Counted from the stretch's first letter, positions 15,161 to 23,548 are shown. The stretch is 36,892 nt of DNA from CAYJDG01 sp964368875 (GCA_964368875.1 CAYJDG010000021.1:1-36892); one strand, 5' to 3'. Numbers and translations: made by a program. The notes: generated by a model from the letters alone, not told the origin.

Positions 15161-15703
15161 ATGACCGCACAGCACGATGATACCCCCGAAGATGGCGCCC
15201 GCCGCGATTTCCTTTTCCTGACCGCAGGTGCGATGGCCGCAGTCGGTGCCGCCTCAGTGGCCTGGCCCTTCATCGACCAGATGAACCCGGCGCAGGATAC
15301 GCTCGCTGTATCAACTACCGAAGTTGATATCGGTCCGGTTGCCGTTGGTCAGGCGATCACGGTCATGTGGCGCGGCAAACCTGTTTTTATCCGCCACCGC
15401 ACTGCAGAAGAAATTTCCGCCGCAACCTCGGTTGATGTCGCATCGCTGCGCGACAAACAGGATGATGGCGCGCGCGTTCAGAAAGCTGAATGGCTGATCG
15501 CGATTGGTGTCTGCACGCATCTTGGTTGTATTCCGCTCGGCCAGAAGAGTGGCGAACCAAAAGGTGATTTCGGCGGCTGGTTCTGTCCGTGTCACGGCTC
15601 GCACTACGATACCTCCGGGCGCGTCCGCAAAGGTCCGGCCCCGAAAAACCTTGAAATCCCGACCTACACTTTCGCCACCGACACGCTCGTGCGTATCGGT
15701 TAA
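15161..15703 (+). CDS. petA: Ubiquinol-cytochrome c reductase Rieske iron-sulfur subunit
   Basis: 180 residues. This is the Rieske subunit of the cytochrome bc1 complex, passing an electron from ubiquinol to cytochrome c1 at the outer face of the inner membrane. R-R-D-F at 14-17 followed by a hydrophobic anchor (about 18-37) fits Tat-dependent insertion. The [2Fe-2S] ligands are Cys118 and His120 in C-T-H-L-G-C, and Cys142 and His145 in C-P-C-H-G-S-H. Cys123 and Cys144 should form the stabilising disulfide. It is the first gene of petABC, with petB starting 20 bases later. Confidence 0.97.
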   Translation: MTAQHDDTPEDGARRDFLFLTAGAMAAVGAASVAWPFIDQMNPAQDTLAVSTTEVDIGPVAVGQAITVMWRGKPVFIRHRTAEEISAATSVDVASLRDKQDDGARVQKAEWLIAIGVCTHLGCIPLGQKSGEPKGDFGGWFCPCHGSHYDTSGRVRKGPAPKNLEIPTYTFATDTLVRIG

Positions 15704-15723
15704 GACATACTGGAGCATCGATC

Positions 15724-17160
15724 ATGTCCGCAGGCCCTCGCACCCCGTTTGAAAACCCAGTTGTAGAATGGATTGACGTCCGTCTTCCTATCTTCAGCAT
15801 GCTGGTCAAAGAATACGGTGTTTTTCCGACGCCAAGAAACTTCAACTATTTCTGGAGCTTCGGCGGGATCGCGCTCACGATGCTGGTCATTATGATCATC
15901 AGCGGTATTACACTGTCGATGCACTATGTTGCCAATACCTCCATGGCTTTCGAAAGCGTCGAGCGCATCATGCGCGATGTCAACTATGGGTGGCTGATCC
16001 GCTACATTCATATGAACGGGGCGTCGTTCTTCTTTATTGCGGTCTACATTCACATTTTCCGCGGCATGTTCTACGGCTCGTTCAAAAAGCCGCGTGAGCT
16101 GATGTGGATTCTCGGCGTTACGATTTTCCTTCTGATGATGGCGACCGCGTTCCTTGGCTATGTTCTGCCATGGGGCCAGATGAGCTTCTGGGGCGCTAAA
16201 GTTATTACTAGCCTCTTCTCCGCCATTCCGTTTGTCGGTGATAGCATCGTGACTTGGTTATGGGGTGGGTTCAGCGTTGATAACGCGACCCTGAACCGGT
16301 TCTTCTCGCTGCACTTCCTGCTGCCATTTGTTATTTTTGCAGTCGTCTTCCTGCATGTCTGGGCGCTTCACGTCAGTGGCTCGAACAACCCGCTCGGGAT
16401 CGACGTCAAAGGCCCGCAGGATACTCTGCCTTTCCACCCGTATTACACGGTTAAAGACAGCGTCGGTCTGCTTGCATTTCTGCTTGTTTATACAATCTTC
16501 GTCTTTTACATGCCAAACGCACTTGGCCACCCGGACAACTATATTCCGGCCAACCCAATGGTGACCCCGGCGCATATCGTTCCTGAATGGTACTTCCTGC
16601 CATTCTACGCGATCCTTCGCTCGATCACATTCTGGATCAATCCGTATTCCCTGATCGGCTTTGCAGGTCTCGGCTACTATCTGGTGACGGTTGTTTGGGA
16701 TAAAGCCCGCAGCGATTATTTCACGCCGCGCAATCTGGCTCTGCTTGCTGTCTCCGGTTTGCTGACCGTCGTCGGTATCGGCGGAGCGTTGTTTGCTGAA
16801 TTCGTTCATATCCCGTTTGCCGATATCGTTCTGGTTGAAGGCAAATTGCTTGGTGTGCTCGCGATGTTCGGCTCGATCCTGCTCGTCCTGCTTATGCCAT
16901 GGCTTGATACTCATCCGGTGCGTAGTGCTCTGTTCCGCCCGCTTTACAAGATCGCCTTGTTTGCGTTCGTGGCCAGCGTCTTCGTGCTCGGCTATGTCGG
17001 CGCGCAGCCGGCTGAAGGGATCTGGCCGTGGGTAGGTCTTGGTTTGACTGGCTATTATATGGCCTTCCTGCTGGTGATCTTGCCGTTGCTGAGCAAGCAT
17101 GAGAAAGCCTTGCCGCTTCCGGCGAGTATTCATGAAGCCGTGCTGGCGCAGAAAGTTTAA
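15724..17160 (+). CDS. petB: Cytochrome b of the bc1 complex, with a two-helix insertion
   Basis: 478 residues, longer than the roughly 400-440 usual in alphaproteobacteria. Cytochrome b carries the two haems b and the quinol and quinone sites. Haem ligand pairs are His96/His197 and His110/His211, each with the standard 14-residue spacing. The Qo-site P-E-W-Y is at 287-290. After A-I-L-R-S-I (about 301), where helix F normally follows at once or after a short loop, about 70 residues are inserted. They contain two hydrophobic segments (about 309-325 and 338-361) before K-L-L-G-V-L-A-M-F-G at 374. An even number of extra helices keeps the topology. GGAG precedes the ATG. The stop overlaps the upstream-most petC ATG. 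Confidence 0.96.
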   Translation: MSAGPRTPFENPVVEWIDVRLPIFSMLVKEYGVFPTPRNFNYFWSFGGIALTMLVIMIISGITLSMHYVANTSMAFESVERIMRDVNYGWLIRYIHMNGASFFFIAVYIHIFRGMFYGSFKKPRELMWILGVTIFLLMMATAFLGYVLPWGQMSFWGAKVITSLFSAIPFVGDSIVTWLWGGFSVDNATLNRFFSLHFLLPFVIFAVVFLHVWALHVSGSNNPLGIDVKGPQDTLPFHPYYTVKDSVGLLAFLLVYTIFVFYMPNALGHPDNYIPANPMVTPAHIVPEWYFLPFYAILRSITFWINPYSLIGFAGLGYYLVTVVWDKARSDYFTPRNLALLAVSGLLTVVGIGGALFAEFVHIPFADIVLVEGKLLGVLAMFGSILLVLLMPWLDTHPVRSALFRPLYKIALFAFVASVFVLGYVGAQPAEGIWPWVGLGLTGYYMAFLLVILPLLSKHEKALPLPASIHEAVLAQKV

Positions 17161-17171
17161 TGGGGACGATG

Positions 17172-18149
17172 ATGATGCAACCTAAAAATATTGCCCTGAC
17201 TGCTCTGGCGTTGGTCTTTCTGGTTACGCCGGGTTTCGCCGAAGCGGCCAAGAAAAAAGCAGAACCTGCGCCTGTTGAAGAAGCAATCGCGCCGGTCGAT
17301 GCAGCTTCCACAGCAGCACCTGCCGCCGAAGCTGAAACTCCGGCTGCACCAGAGGTTGTTGCCGAAGATAAAGTGGCACCTGCAGAACATACGGCTGCTC
17401 CTGCCAAGGATCATGCCGAAGCGGGCGGCCATCATATGCCGCAACTCGACTGGTCTTTTAACGGCCCGTTCGGAACGTACGACAAGGCATCTCTGCAACG
17501 TGGTTTCCTGGTCTACAAACAGGTCTGTTCCGCCTGCCATGGTTTGAAAAAACTTTACTACCGTAATCTAAGCGGTCTTGGGTATAGCGATGCCCAGATC
17601 AAAACGATTGCCGCTGAATACACTGTTACCGATGGTCCGAATGATGAGGGCGACATGTTTGAGCGTCCGGCCCGTCCGTCGGATAAAATGAAACAGCCAT
17701 TTGAAAACGACAAGGCAGCTGCGTATGCCAATAACGGTGCGTTGCCACCTGATCTGTCTTTGATCACGAAGGCTCGCCATGGCGGTGCAGATTACGTCTA
17801 TGGCGTTTTGACAGGCTATGCCGAACCACCAGCAGGTGTAACGTTGAGCACTGGCCAGCATTACAACAAGGTCAAGGATGGCGGTCTGATTGGTCCTGAC
17901 GGTAAGAAAATCCCAGGCGGCATTCTCGCGATGGCGCCACCTCTGTCTGACGGTCTGGTTGCCTATGAAGACAAATCTCCGCAGACGGCTGACCAGTATG
18001 CCAAAGACGTTGCCCACTTTCTCACTTGGGCTGCAGAGCCTGAAATGGAGGCGCGCAAGCAAATGGGGGCTAAGGTCGTGATATTCTTAGCTATTTTCGT
18101 CCTGATCATGTACGCCGCCAAACGTAAGGTCTGGGAAAAACTGCATTAA
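17172..18149 (+). CDS. petC: Cytochrome c1 with long Ala/Pro/Glu-rich N-terminal linker
   Basis: Covalent haem subunit of the bc1 complex. Four in-frame ATGs (17160, 17169, 17172, 17175) follow the petB stop; GGGGA at 17162-17166 favours the third or fourth. Counting from 17172, a signal peptide is followed by about 60 residues rich in Ala, Pro and Glu with few hydrophobic residues. The folded domain begins near L-D-W-S-F-N-G-P-F-G. Haem attachment is C-S-A-C-H (119-123), and the axial Met is probably Met254 in L-A-M-A-P-P-L-S-D-G. A C-terminal membrane anchor (V-V-I-F-L-A-I-F-V-L-I-M-Y) ends in basic residues. The long linker is unusual; its length suggests a flexible tether. Confidence 0.95.
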   Translation: MMQPKNIALTALALVFLVTPGFAEAAKKKAEPAPVEEAIAPVDAASTAAPAAEAETPAAPEVVAEDKVAPAEHTAAPAKDHAEAGGHHMPQLDWSFNGPFGTYDKASLQRGFLVYKQVCSACHGLKKLYYRNLSGLGYSDAQIKTIAAEYTVTDGPNDEGDMFERPARPSDKMKQPFENDKAAAYANNGALPPDLSLITKARHGGADYVYGVLTGYAEPPAGVTLSTGQHYNKVKDGGLIGPDGKKIPGGILAMAPPLSDGLVAYEDKSPQTADQYAKDVAHFLTWAAEPEMEARKQMGAKVVIFLAIFVLIMYAAKRKVWEKLH

Positions 18150-18160
18150 TTGCAGCCAGA

Positions 18161-18175
18161 TTAAGACCCGGTTAA
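18161..18175. promoter_or_regulatory. CtrA-like box TTAA-N7-TTAA
   Basis: TTAA at 18161-18164 and TTAA at 18172-18175 are separated by seven bases, the spacing of the full CtrA recognition site in alphaproteobacteria. It lies between petC and the small membrane protein gene at 18231. Its right end touches the petC terminator hairpin, and I see no good -35/-10 pair nearby, so it may be a chance match. Confidence 0.3.
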
Positions 18176-18217
18176 AGGCTTCTGCACTAAACTGCTTAGT
18201 GAAGGCGGGGGCCTTTT
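18174..18217 (+). terminator. Terminator-like hairpin after petABC
   Basis: AAAGGC (18174-18179) pairs with GCCTTT (18211-18216), and an inner CACTAA (18185-18190) pairs with TTAGTG (18196-18201) around a five-base loop. The outer arm ends in TTTT (18214-18217). It stands 25 bases after the petC stop and would end the petABC transcript. The stem is interrupted by unpaired bases. Confidence 0.5.
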
Positions 18218-18230
18218 ACGGGAGAATCTC

Positions 18231-18488
18231 ATGGTAAGCACTGAAAACCGCCTACTTCTTCAAAAAGCGAAACTCTATCGGACGTTTTCTTTGGTCTTCG
18301 TCACGGTAGGTATTTTCGTGTTCTGTTTCATGTACATCAACAATGTCGATGGCCGCCTGATGCAGGCGTTGCGCGACCCGTTCACCATCGGCATTTTTAT
18401 GATCCCGTTTCTTCCGGCTGCCGTATTGACCTTTATTGCTGATCGTTTCGAGAAAAAATATCTCGAAGCAACCAAGGGCAAATCCTGA
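18231..18488 (+). CDS. Small two-helix membrane protein of unknown function
   Basis: 85 residues. There are two hydrophobic segments, about 19-36 (F-S-L-V-F-V-T-V-G-I-F-V-F-C-F) and 51-67 (T-I-G-I-F-M-I-P-F-L-P-A-A-V-L-T-F), with charged ends and a basic C-terminus, so both termini are probably cytoplasmic. GGGAG stands a few bases ahead of the ATG. It follows the petC terminator and may be a separate unit or share a transcript with DUF924, which begins 13 bases after its stop. I do not recognise the family. Confidence 0.7.
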   Translation: MVSTENRLLLQKAKLYRTFSLVFVTVGIFVFCFMYINNVDGRLMQALRDPFTIGIFMIPFLPAAVLTFIADRFEKKYLEATKGKS

Positions 18489-18501
18489 TACTCTTTCCGG
18501 C

Positions 18502-19053
18502 ATGAAAGACTCCCAACGGGAAATTCTCGACTTCTGGTTTATTGAGACCACGCCGCCTCAATGGTTCCAAAGAAACGACATGTTCGACGATATGATCCGT
18601 GATCGTTTCATGGGGGTCTACGACATGGCGAAGGCTGGGTTATGTGACGCATGGATGAAAGATGCCGATGGCTGTCTTGCGCTGTGCATTACACTCGATC
18701 AGTTTCCCCGCAATATGTTTCGCAATGACCCGCGCTCCTATGCGACCGATGCCAAGGCGCTCGAAATTGCTCGCCATGCCATCAAAAAGGGCTTCGATCA
18801 GGTTCTGGTACCGCTGAAGCGCCGCTTTATTTACCTGCCGTTTGAGCACAGTGAAAACCTCGATGACCAACTATTGAATGTCGAATTTTTTGCCAGCATG
18901 CAGGTCGATGATCCTCTTGGCTATGATTATGCGCTGCGGCATCTGCGTGTGATCGAACAGTTCGGGCGTTTCCCGCATCGCAACAGCGTCCTTGGCCGGA
19001 CCAGTTCGGTTGCGGAAGATGCATATCTTGCCGGGCCAGGCGCGGGATTCTAG
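18502..19053 (+). CDS. DUF924 family protein
   Basis: 183 residues, the usual size. DUF924 features are the opening I-L-D-F-W-F, then W-F-x-R-N-D-M-F-D-D-M-I-R-D-R-F, the central L-D-Q-F-P-R-N-M-F-R, Y-L-P-F-E-H-S-E-N and the end segment H-L-x-V-I-E-Q-F-G-R-F-P-H-R-N. The family is all-helical and of unknown function. I start at the ATG at 18502 because an earlier ATG at 18436 lies inside the preceding gene and adds residues unlike the family. The ribosome site is weak. Confidence 0.88.
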   Translation: MKDSQREILDFWFIETTPPQWFQRNDMFDDMIRDRFMGVYDMAKAGLCDAWMKDADGCLALCITLDQFPRNMFRNDPRSYATDAKALEIARHAIKKGFDQVLVPLKRRFIYLPFEHSENLDDQLLNVEFFASMQVDDPLGYDYALRHLRVIEQFGRFPHRNSVLGRTSSVAEDAYLAGPGAGF

Positions 19054-19097
19054 ACGGCTTGTGCTTGTCAGACGCGTTTGAAGGCGGTACCATTTAA

Positions 19098-19113
19098 CTT
19101 ATTGATCAATAAG
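19098..19113. promoter_or_regulatory. Perfect 16-base palindrome upstream of the Na/Pi cotransporter gene
   Basis: CTTATTGA followed by TCAATAAG, 30 bases ahead of the ATG at 19143. It has no spacer, so it is a poor RNA hairpin and more like a dimer operator. It is not an FNR box, which needs a four-base spacer between TTGAT and ATCAA. Confidence 0.3.
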
Positions 19114-19142
19114 ATCGTCATTTTTTCTGCTTCCCCGTTTTC

Positions 19143-20813
19143 ATGGCCAGTATCGTACTTTTACACATCATCGGCAGTGTCTGCCTTCTGCTTTTCGGAC
19201 TGCGTCTCGTCCGGAACGGGGTAACCCGCGCGTTTGGTGTGCAACTCCGCAAGATCATCGGCCTCAGCACCAGCAATCGCCTCACGGCCTTTGTCGCCGG
19301 GATTGGCGTTGCGGCCCTGCTGCAAAGCTCGATGGCGACGACCATGATCATCTCGTCCTTTGCCGGGCAGGGGCTGATCGGAACGGCGGCGGCTTTGGCT
19401 GTTGTGCTCGGGGCTGACGTCGGCACGACCTTCATCGCCCAGGTTATGAGCTTCGATATGTCGTGGCTATCTCCTGTATTGATTATCGCCGGATATTTTT
19501 TCTATGCGGGCGACAACCAAACCGGGACTTTGCGGCAGGTCGGGCGGATTCTCGTTGGCCTTGGCCTGATGATGCTCGCCCTTGCACTGATCCGCACAGC
19601 GTCCATTCCGTTGAAAGAGTCTGAAACTCTGCCGCTTATTCTCGCACCGCTCAACAGTGACCCGGTTCTCGCCGTCGCGGTCGGTGTGCTGCTCACATGG
19701 CTGGCGCACTCGTCGCTCGCGATTGTTCTTCTGCTTGTATCGCTTGCGCATGGCGGAGTGATCCCCGTGCACCTCTGCCTGATGATGGTGCTCGGTGCGA
19801 ACATCGGCACCGTGATCGCACCATTGATTTCAGCATTGAAAGACGCCCCGGCGGCGGCCCGCATTCCGTGCGGTAACCTGATCATGCGTCTGATCAGCGT
19901 CCTGATAGTGCTGCCCTTCGTCACGCCGCTCTTGAATTATATGATGACTTACACCGACGATCCGAAACGCCTGATCGTCAACTTCCATATGGGCTTTAAC
20001 ATTTTTACCGCTCTGCTGTTCCTGCCGTTGCTGGGGCTCGTCACCAAGGTCGTAACCAAGGCCGTGCCGGACAAAGCACAGAAGGATGATGAAGCCCGTC
20101 CGCGCTACCTCGACGAAAAAGTTCTCGATACCCCGACAGTCGCCCTGACCAACGCGGCGCGCGAAGCCCTGCGCATTGCGGATATGACGGATCATATGTT
20201 GCAGACGGCATGGGATTCCTTCCAGAAGAATGACCCGGCGCTGGTCGAAAAGGCCAAGGCCGTCGACGACCGGATCGACCGTCTTTATAAAGCCCTTAAA
20301 ACCTATGTCGTGAAGGTCAACCAGGGGGCATTGACGCAGGACGAAACCAAACGCCATTTCCAGATTTTGACGTTCGCCACCAACCTTGAACATATCGGCG
20401 ACATCATCGATAAAAACCTCTTGCCGCTCGCTGAAAAGAAAATTCGTGACCGCACGCGCTTTTCCGAACCCGGCATGATCGAACTGAACAATCTGTTCCG
20501 CCTCGTGCTCGATAGCGTGCGCCTTGCGCAGACCGTCTTTATTTCCGGCGATACGCGGCTCGCCCGCCAGCTTGTGGAAGACAAAGCGGTTATCAAACAG
20601 GCTGAAATGCAGGCCTCGATGAACCATCTGGCGCGCCTGCAACAGGGCATTCCTGAAACGCTGGCGACCAGCGACCTGCATATGGACATCATCCGCGATC
20701 TGCGCCGTATCAATTCCTTGATGGCCTCGATTGCCTATCCGATCCTTGAAGATGCGGGCGAATTGCATAGATCATTGCTGAAGAAGAACGAGCCACCCGT
20801 ACAGGAGGCATAG
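19143..20813 (+). CDS. Na/Pi cotransporter family protein with PhoU-like domain
   Basis: 556 residues. The N-terminal 310 residues are a multi-helix membrane domain with the two inverted-repeat signatures of the NptA/SLC34-like family: Q-S-S-M-A-T-T at 61-67 and H-S-S-L-A at 189-193. The C-terminal part (about 340-545) is a PhoU-like helical bundle with L-E-H-I-G-D-I-I-D-K. It would import phosphate with sodium; the PhoU part probably modulates this. The substrate is inferred from the family. There is no clear ribosome site ahead of the ATG. Its stop TAG is directly followed by the ATG of the aldehyde dehydrogenase, so the two are co-transcribed. Confidence 0.9.
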   Translation: MASIVLLHIIGSVCLLLFGLRLVRNGVTRAFGVQLRKIIGLSTSNRLTAFVAGIGVAALLQSSMATTMIISSFAGQGLIGTAAALAVVLGADVGTTFIAQVMSFDMSWLSPVLIIAGYFFYAGDNQTGTLRQVGRILVGLGLMMLALALIRTASIPLKESETLPLILAPLNSDPVLAVAVGVLLTWLAHSSLAIVLLLVSLAHGGVIPVHLCLMMVLGANIGTVIAPLISALKDAPAAARIPCGNLIMRLISVLIVLPFVTPLLNYMMTYTDDPKRLIVNFHMGFNIFTALLFLPLLGLVTKVVTKAVPDKAQKDDEARPRYLDEKVLDTPTVALTNAAREALRIADMTDHMLQTAWDSFQKNDPALVEKAKAVDDRIDRLYKALKTYVVKVNQGALTQDETKRHFQILTFATNLEHIGDIIDKNLLPLAEKKIRDRTRFSEPGMIELNNLFRLVLDSVRLAQTVFISGDTRLARQLVEDKAVIKQAEMQASMNHLARLQQGIPETLATSDLHMDIIRDLRRINSLMASIAYPILEDAGELHRSLLKKNEPPVQEA

Positions 20814-22334
20814 ATGGCCTACAATATTTCTCCGCTACTGCAACGTCTTGGCGTTGACCGTAAAGTCCTGCAGGGCGGGTCACTTACCGTGCATTCCCCG
20901 ATTGATGGTAAGAAAATCGCTGCGCTGAAGGCCCACACGCCGGCGCAAGCGAACAAGATCATTGAAAAATCCATCGCGGCCTTCACCGACTGGAAAGCGG
21001 TTCCCGCCCCGGTGCGCGGTGAACTGGTGCGTCTCTATGGCGAAGAGCTTCGCGCCGCCAAGGAGGATCTCGGGCAACTCGTCACGATCGAGGCGGGAAA
21101 GATTTATGCCGAGGGGCTTGGTGAAGTGCAGGAGATGATCGATATGTGCGATTTCGCCGTCGGTCTATCCCGTCAATTATACGGCCTGACGATTGCCTCG
21201 GAACGCGTCGGCCACCACATGCGTGAAATGTGGCACCCGCTCGGTGCGATAGGTGTGATCAGTGCGTTTAATTTTCCGGTAGCCGTCTGGTGCTGGAACT
21301 CGGCGATTGGGTGGGTCTGTGGCGATCCGGTCGTGTGGAAGCCCTCTGAAAAAACCCCGGTCACGGCACTCGCATGCAAGGCCTTGTTTGAACGCGCCTT
21401 GAAAAAATTCCGTGCGGCGGGTCATGTCGCACCCGAAGGTCTGTGTGAAATCGTTCTTGGCGACCGTAAGATCGGTGAAGTTCTCAGCAACCATCCCGGT
21501 CTGCCACTGATCAGTGCAACTGGTAGCGTCCGCATGGGCCGCGAAGTGGCGCAAGTGGTCGCGGGGCGTCTCGGGCGTTCTTTGTTAGAACTCGGCGGTA
21601 ACAATGCCGTGGTTGTGACGCCGTCTGCTGATCTTAAAATGGCCGTGCAGGCTATTCTCTTCGGCGCGGTCGGCACAGCTGGCCAGCGCTGTACCTCGAT
21701 CCGCCGCGTGATCGTGCACGAAAGTATTGCTGATAAATTATGCGCGACACTTGTTAAGTCCTATGGGTCTCTCCGCATCGGTGATCCTCTGAAGAAAGAT
21801 ACGCTGGTCTGTCCGTTGATCGATAAGGCCGCCTATGCCGCGATGCAATCTGCGCTCAATCAGGCCGATGCCGAAGGTGGCGAGCTGCTTGCTGGCGGGC
21901 ACCGCGTTAAAGTCAAAGGCTGCGAAGGCGGCTATTACGTCGAACCTGCCATCGTCCGCATGCTGGCGCAGACACCAATCGTCAAACATGAAACCTTTGC
22001 GCCGATCCTTTACATCATGACGTATCGCAGCTTCGCAGAAGCCATTGCCTTGCAGAACGATGTGCCGCAGGGTCTCTCGTCCTGTATTTTCAGCACCGAC
22101 ATCCGTGAAACCGAACGCTTCCTCTCGGCAACGGGCAGCGATTGTGGCATCGCGAATGTGAATACCAGCTCAAGCGGCGCTGAAATCGGCGGGGCTTTTG
22201 GTGGTGAAAAAGAAACCGGGGGCGGGCGCGAAGCTGGCTCAGACAGCTGGAAAGCCTTCATGCGCCGCCAGACCCAGACGATCAATTATTCGACCGCTTT
22301 GCCCTTGGCGCAGGGCGTCGTGTTCGATCTTTAG
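20814..22334 (+). CDS. Aldehyde dehydrogenase, ALDH7 (alpha-aminoadipic semialdehyde dehydrogenase) type
   Basis: 506 residues. NAD-dependent aldehyde oxidation. Landmarks are F-N-F-P-V-A-V-W-C-W-N-S-A-I-G, W-K-P-S-E-K-T-P, the general base Glu259 in L-L-E-L-G-G-N-N and catalytic Cys293 in G-T-A-G-Q-R-C-T-S. The L-G-G-N-N and G-Q-R-C-T-S-x-R-R forms are characteristic of the antiquitin group (ALDH7), which oxidises alpha-aminoadipic semialdehyde / piperideine-6-carboxylate in lysine breakdown. That substrate is inferred. It follows the Na/Pi gene without a gap, an association I cannot explain functionally. The last four bases overlap the convergent TolB-like gene. Confidence 0.92.
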   Translation: MAYNISPLLQRLGVDRKVLQGGSLTVHSPIDGKKIAALKAHTPAQANKIIEKSIAAFTDWKAVPAPVRGELVRLYGEELRAAKEDLGQLVTIEAGKIYAEGLGEVQEMIDMCDFAVGLSRQLYGLTIASERVGHHMREMWHPLGAIGVISAFNFPVAVWCWNSAIGWVCGDPVVWKPSEKTPVTALACKALFERALKKFRAAGHVAPEGLCEIVLGDRKIGEVLSNHPGLPLISATGSVRMGREVAQVVAGRLGRSLLELGGNNAVVVTPSADLKMAVQAILFGAVGTAGQRCTSIRRVIVHESIADKLCATLVKSYGSLRIGDPLKKDTLVCPLIDKAAYAAMQSALNQADAEGGELLAGGHRVKVKGCEGGYYVEPAIVRMLAQTPIVKHETFAPILYIMTYRSFAEAIALQNDVPQGLSSCIFSTDIRETERFLSATGSDCGIANVNTSSSGAEIGGAFGGEKETGGGREAGSDSWKAFMRRQTQTINYSTALPLAQGVVFDL

Positions 22335-23269
22335 TTGGGCCAGTTGATCAGCTGCGCCGCTCGACCATCGAGGTCGGTCGTCCAGATGGTCAGCGCAGTT
22401 TTCACCAGGTTGATGTAAATAATTTTATGCCGGGTGTTCGTCCAGCGCGGATACAGCGCAATGCCCGCGCCAGTCTTGATTTCACGCAGGTTGCTTCCGT
22501 CCGCATCGATCAGCCATAAGGTATGGCCACCATTGCGTGAAGAAGAAAACACAATTCCCTCTGGCCCCCAGTCCGGGTCCCAATCCTGAAACTGGCCGTC
22601 TGTAATCGCAGTGACTTTGCCCATGGTGACTTCTTTGGTGACGCTTGCATCGACAGGGGCCTTGTAAAGATTGCACCGTCCTTCTGACAGGGACCCGCCA
22701 CTCGGGGGCCGGACGCAGCCGGAATAAACGATCGCTTTGCCATCCGGCGACCATGATGGCGTATTGACGATCAGATCCTGTAGTCCAAGCGTGTGCTGGT
22801 TGCTGCCATCTGCATTCATCAGCCATAATTCACGTTTGCCGGTGCGGTTGGAGACGAACAGAATGGTTTTGCCGTCAGGGGAATAGCGCGGTGCGCCGTT
22901 GATACCGGCATCGCGGGTGAGGCGGTACTGGTCCTTGCCCTGTATATCCGACGTCCACAAATCATAACCCATCGAGTCGATATTCGATGAAAATACGATG
23001 TTCTTTGAATCGCGAGACCATGCGGGATCATTGATCGTAATCGATTGCCAGTTTAAAAGCTCGCGCGGCGCAGAGCCATCACCATTTGCCAGCCACAATC
23101 CGGGCCAGCCGTTCTTGTCGGAAATAAAAGCGATGGTGCTTCCGTCAGGGGACATCGTGGCCTGATCGTCTTCACGCGTCAGGGCGCTGTCGCCAGAGGC
23201 GCGCGCCGTTGGCGCAAGGGCAATCAGTGCGAGCAGGGCAGCGCAGATCAAACGGGGCAGGGAATGCAT
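22331..23269 (-). CDS. TolB-like beta-propeller (PD40 repeat) periplasmic protein
   Basis: 312 residues. An N-terminal signal peptide (R-L-I-C-A-A-L-L-A-L-I-A-L-A-P-T-A-R-A) leads to PD40 repeats typical of TolB and related propellers. Recognisable copies are S-P-D-G-S-T-I-A-F-I-S-D, S-R-D-S-K-N-I-V-F-S-S, S-P-D-G-K-T-I-L-F-V-S-N, S-P-D-G-K-A-I-V-Y-S-G and G-P-E-G-I-V-F-S-S. It lacks the N-terminal TolB domain, so it is not TolB itself. It is preceded three bases upstream by a small membrane-protein gene, which suggests an operon. A scaffolding or ligand-binding role is inferred. Confidence 0.82.
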   Translation of the reverse strand: MHSLPRLICAALLALIALAPTARASGDSALTREDDQATMSPDGSTIAFISDKNGWPGLWLANGDGSAPRELLNWQSITINDPAWSRDSKNIVFSSNIDSMGYDLWTSDIQGKDQYRLTRDAGINGAPRYSPDGKTILFVSNRTGKRELWLMNADGSNQHTLGLQDLIVNTPSWSPDGKAIVYSGCVRPPSGGSLSEGRCNLYKAPVDASVTKEVTMGKVTAITDGQFQDWDPDWGPEGIVFSSSRNGGHTLWLIDADGSNLREIKTGAGIALYPRWTNTRHKIIYINLVKTALTIWTTDLDGRAAQLINWPN

Positions 23270-23272
23270 TTT

Positions 23273-23548
23273 TTATCTTTCAACAGAGTTAAGTTTGCTG
23301 CGGGTCGCGTAAAAGAAAGCCACTCCCGCCATCGACCAGAGAAACAGGGCGAGTGCCCACTGCAGAATTGGCTCTTGCGCCTTCAGATATCCAAGCACGC
23401 TGGCGATCCCGCCGCCAATCATAACCAATCCCCAAACGATCGACACGGAAGGATATTTTGCAAAAAAATCTAAGCTGTTGCGAAAATCTGCGCGGCTATA
23501 TTTGGTTTTGTCTAAAGATATTTCACTCAATTCTTTTTTCAAATTCAT
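23273..23548 (-). CDS. Small two-helix membrane protein of unknown function
   Basis: 91 residues from the ATG at 23548, chosen because GAGGGCGG stands ahead of it; an upstream ATG at 23596 has no such site. After a charged N-terminus (L-K-K-E-L-S-E-I-S-L-D-K) there are two hydrophobic segments, about 36-54 and 59-77, and a short basic tail. It shares an operon with the downstream TolB-like propeller gene (three-base gap). It is 55 bases from a CtrA-like box. Family not recognised. Confidence 0.65.
   Translation of the reverse strand: MNLKKELSEISLDKTKYSRADFRNSLDFFAKYPSVSIVWGLVMIGGGIASVLGYLKAQEPILQWALALFLWSMAGVAFFYATRSKLNSVER

Noticed and set aside
16258..17133. Long minus-strand open frame of 291 codons opposite petB
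   Set aside because: It is the antisense shadow of a highly conserved membrane protein gene; the product is extremely charged and has no start signals.
19830..20768. Long minus-strand open frame opposite the Na/Pi cotransporter gene
   Set aside because: It mirrors the codons of a clear gene and has no family motif or ribosome site.
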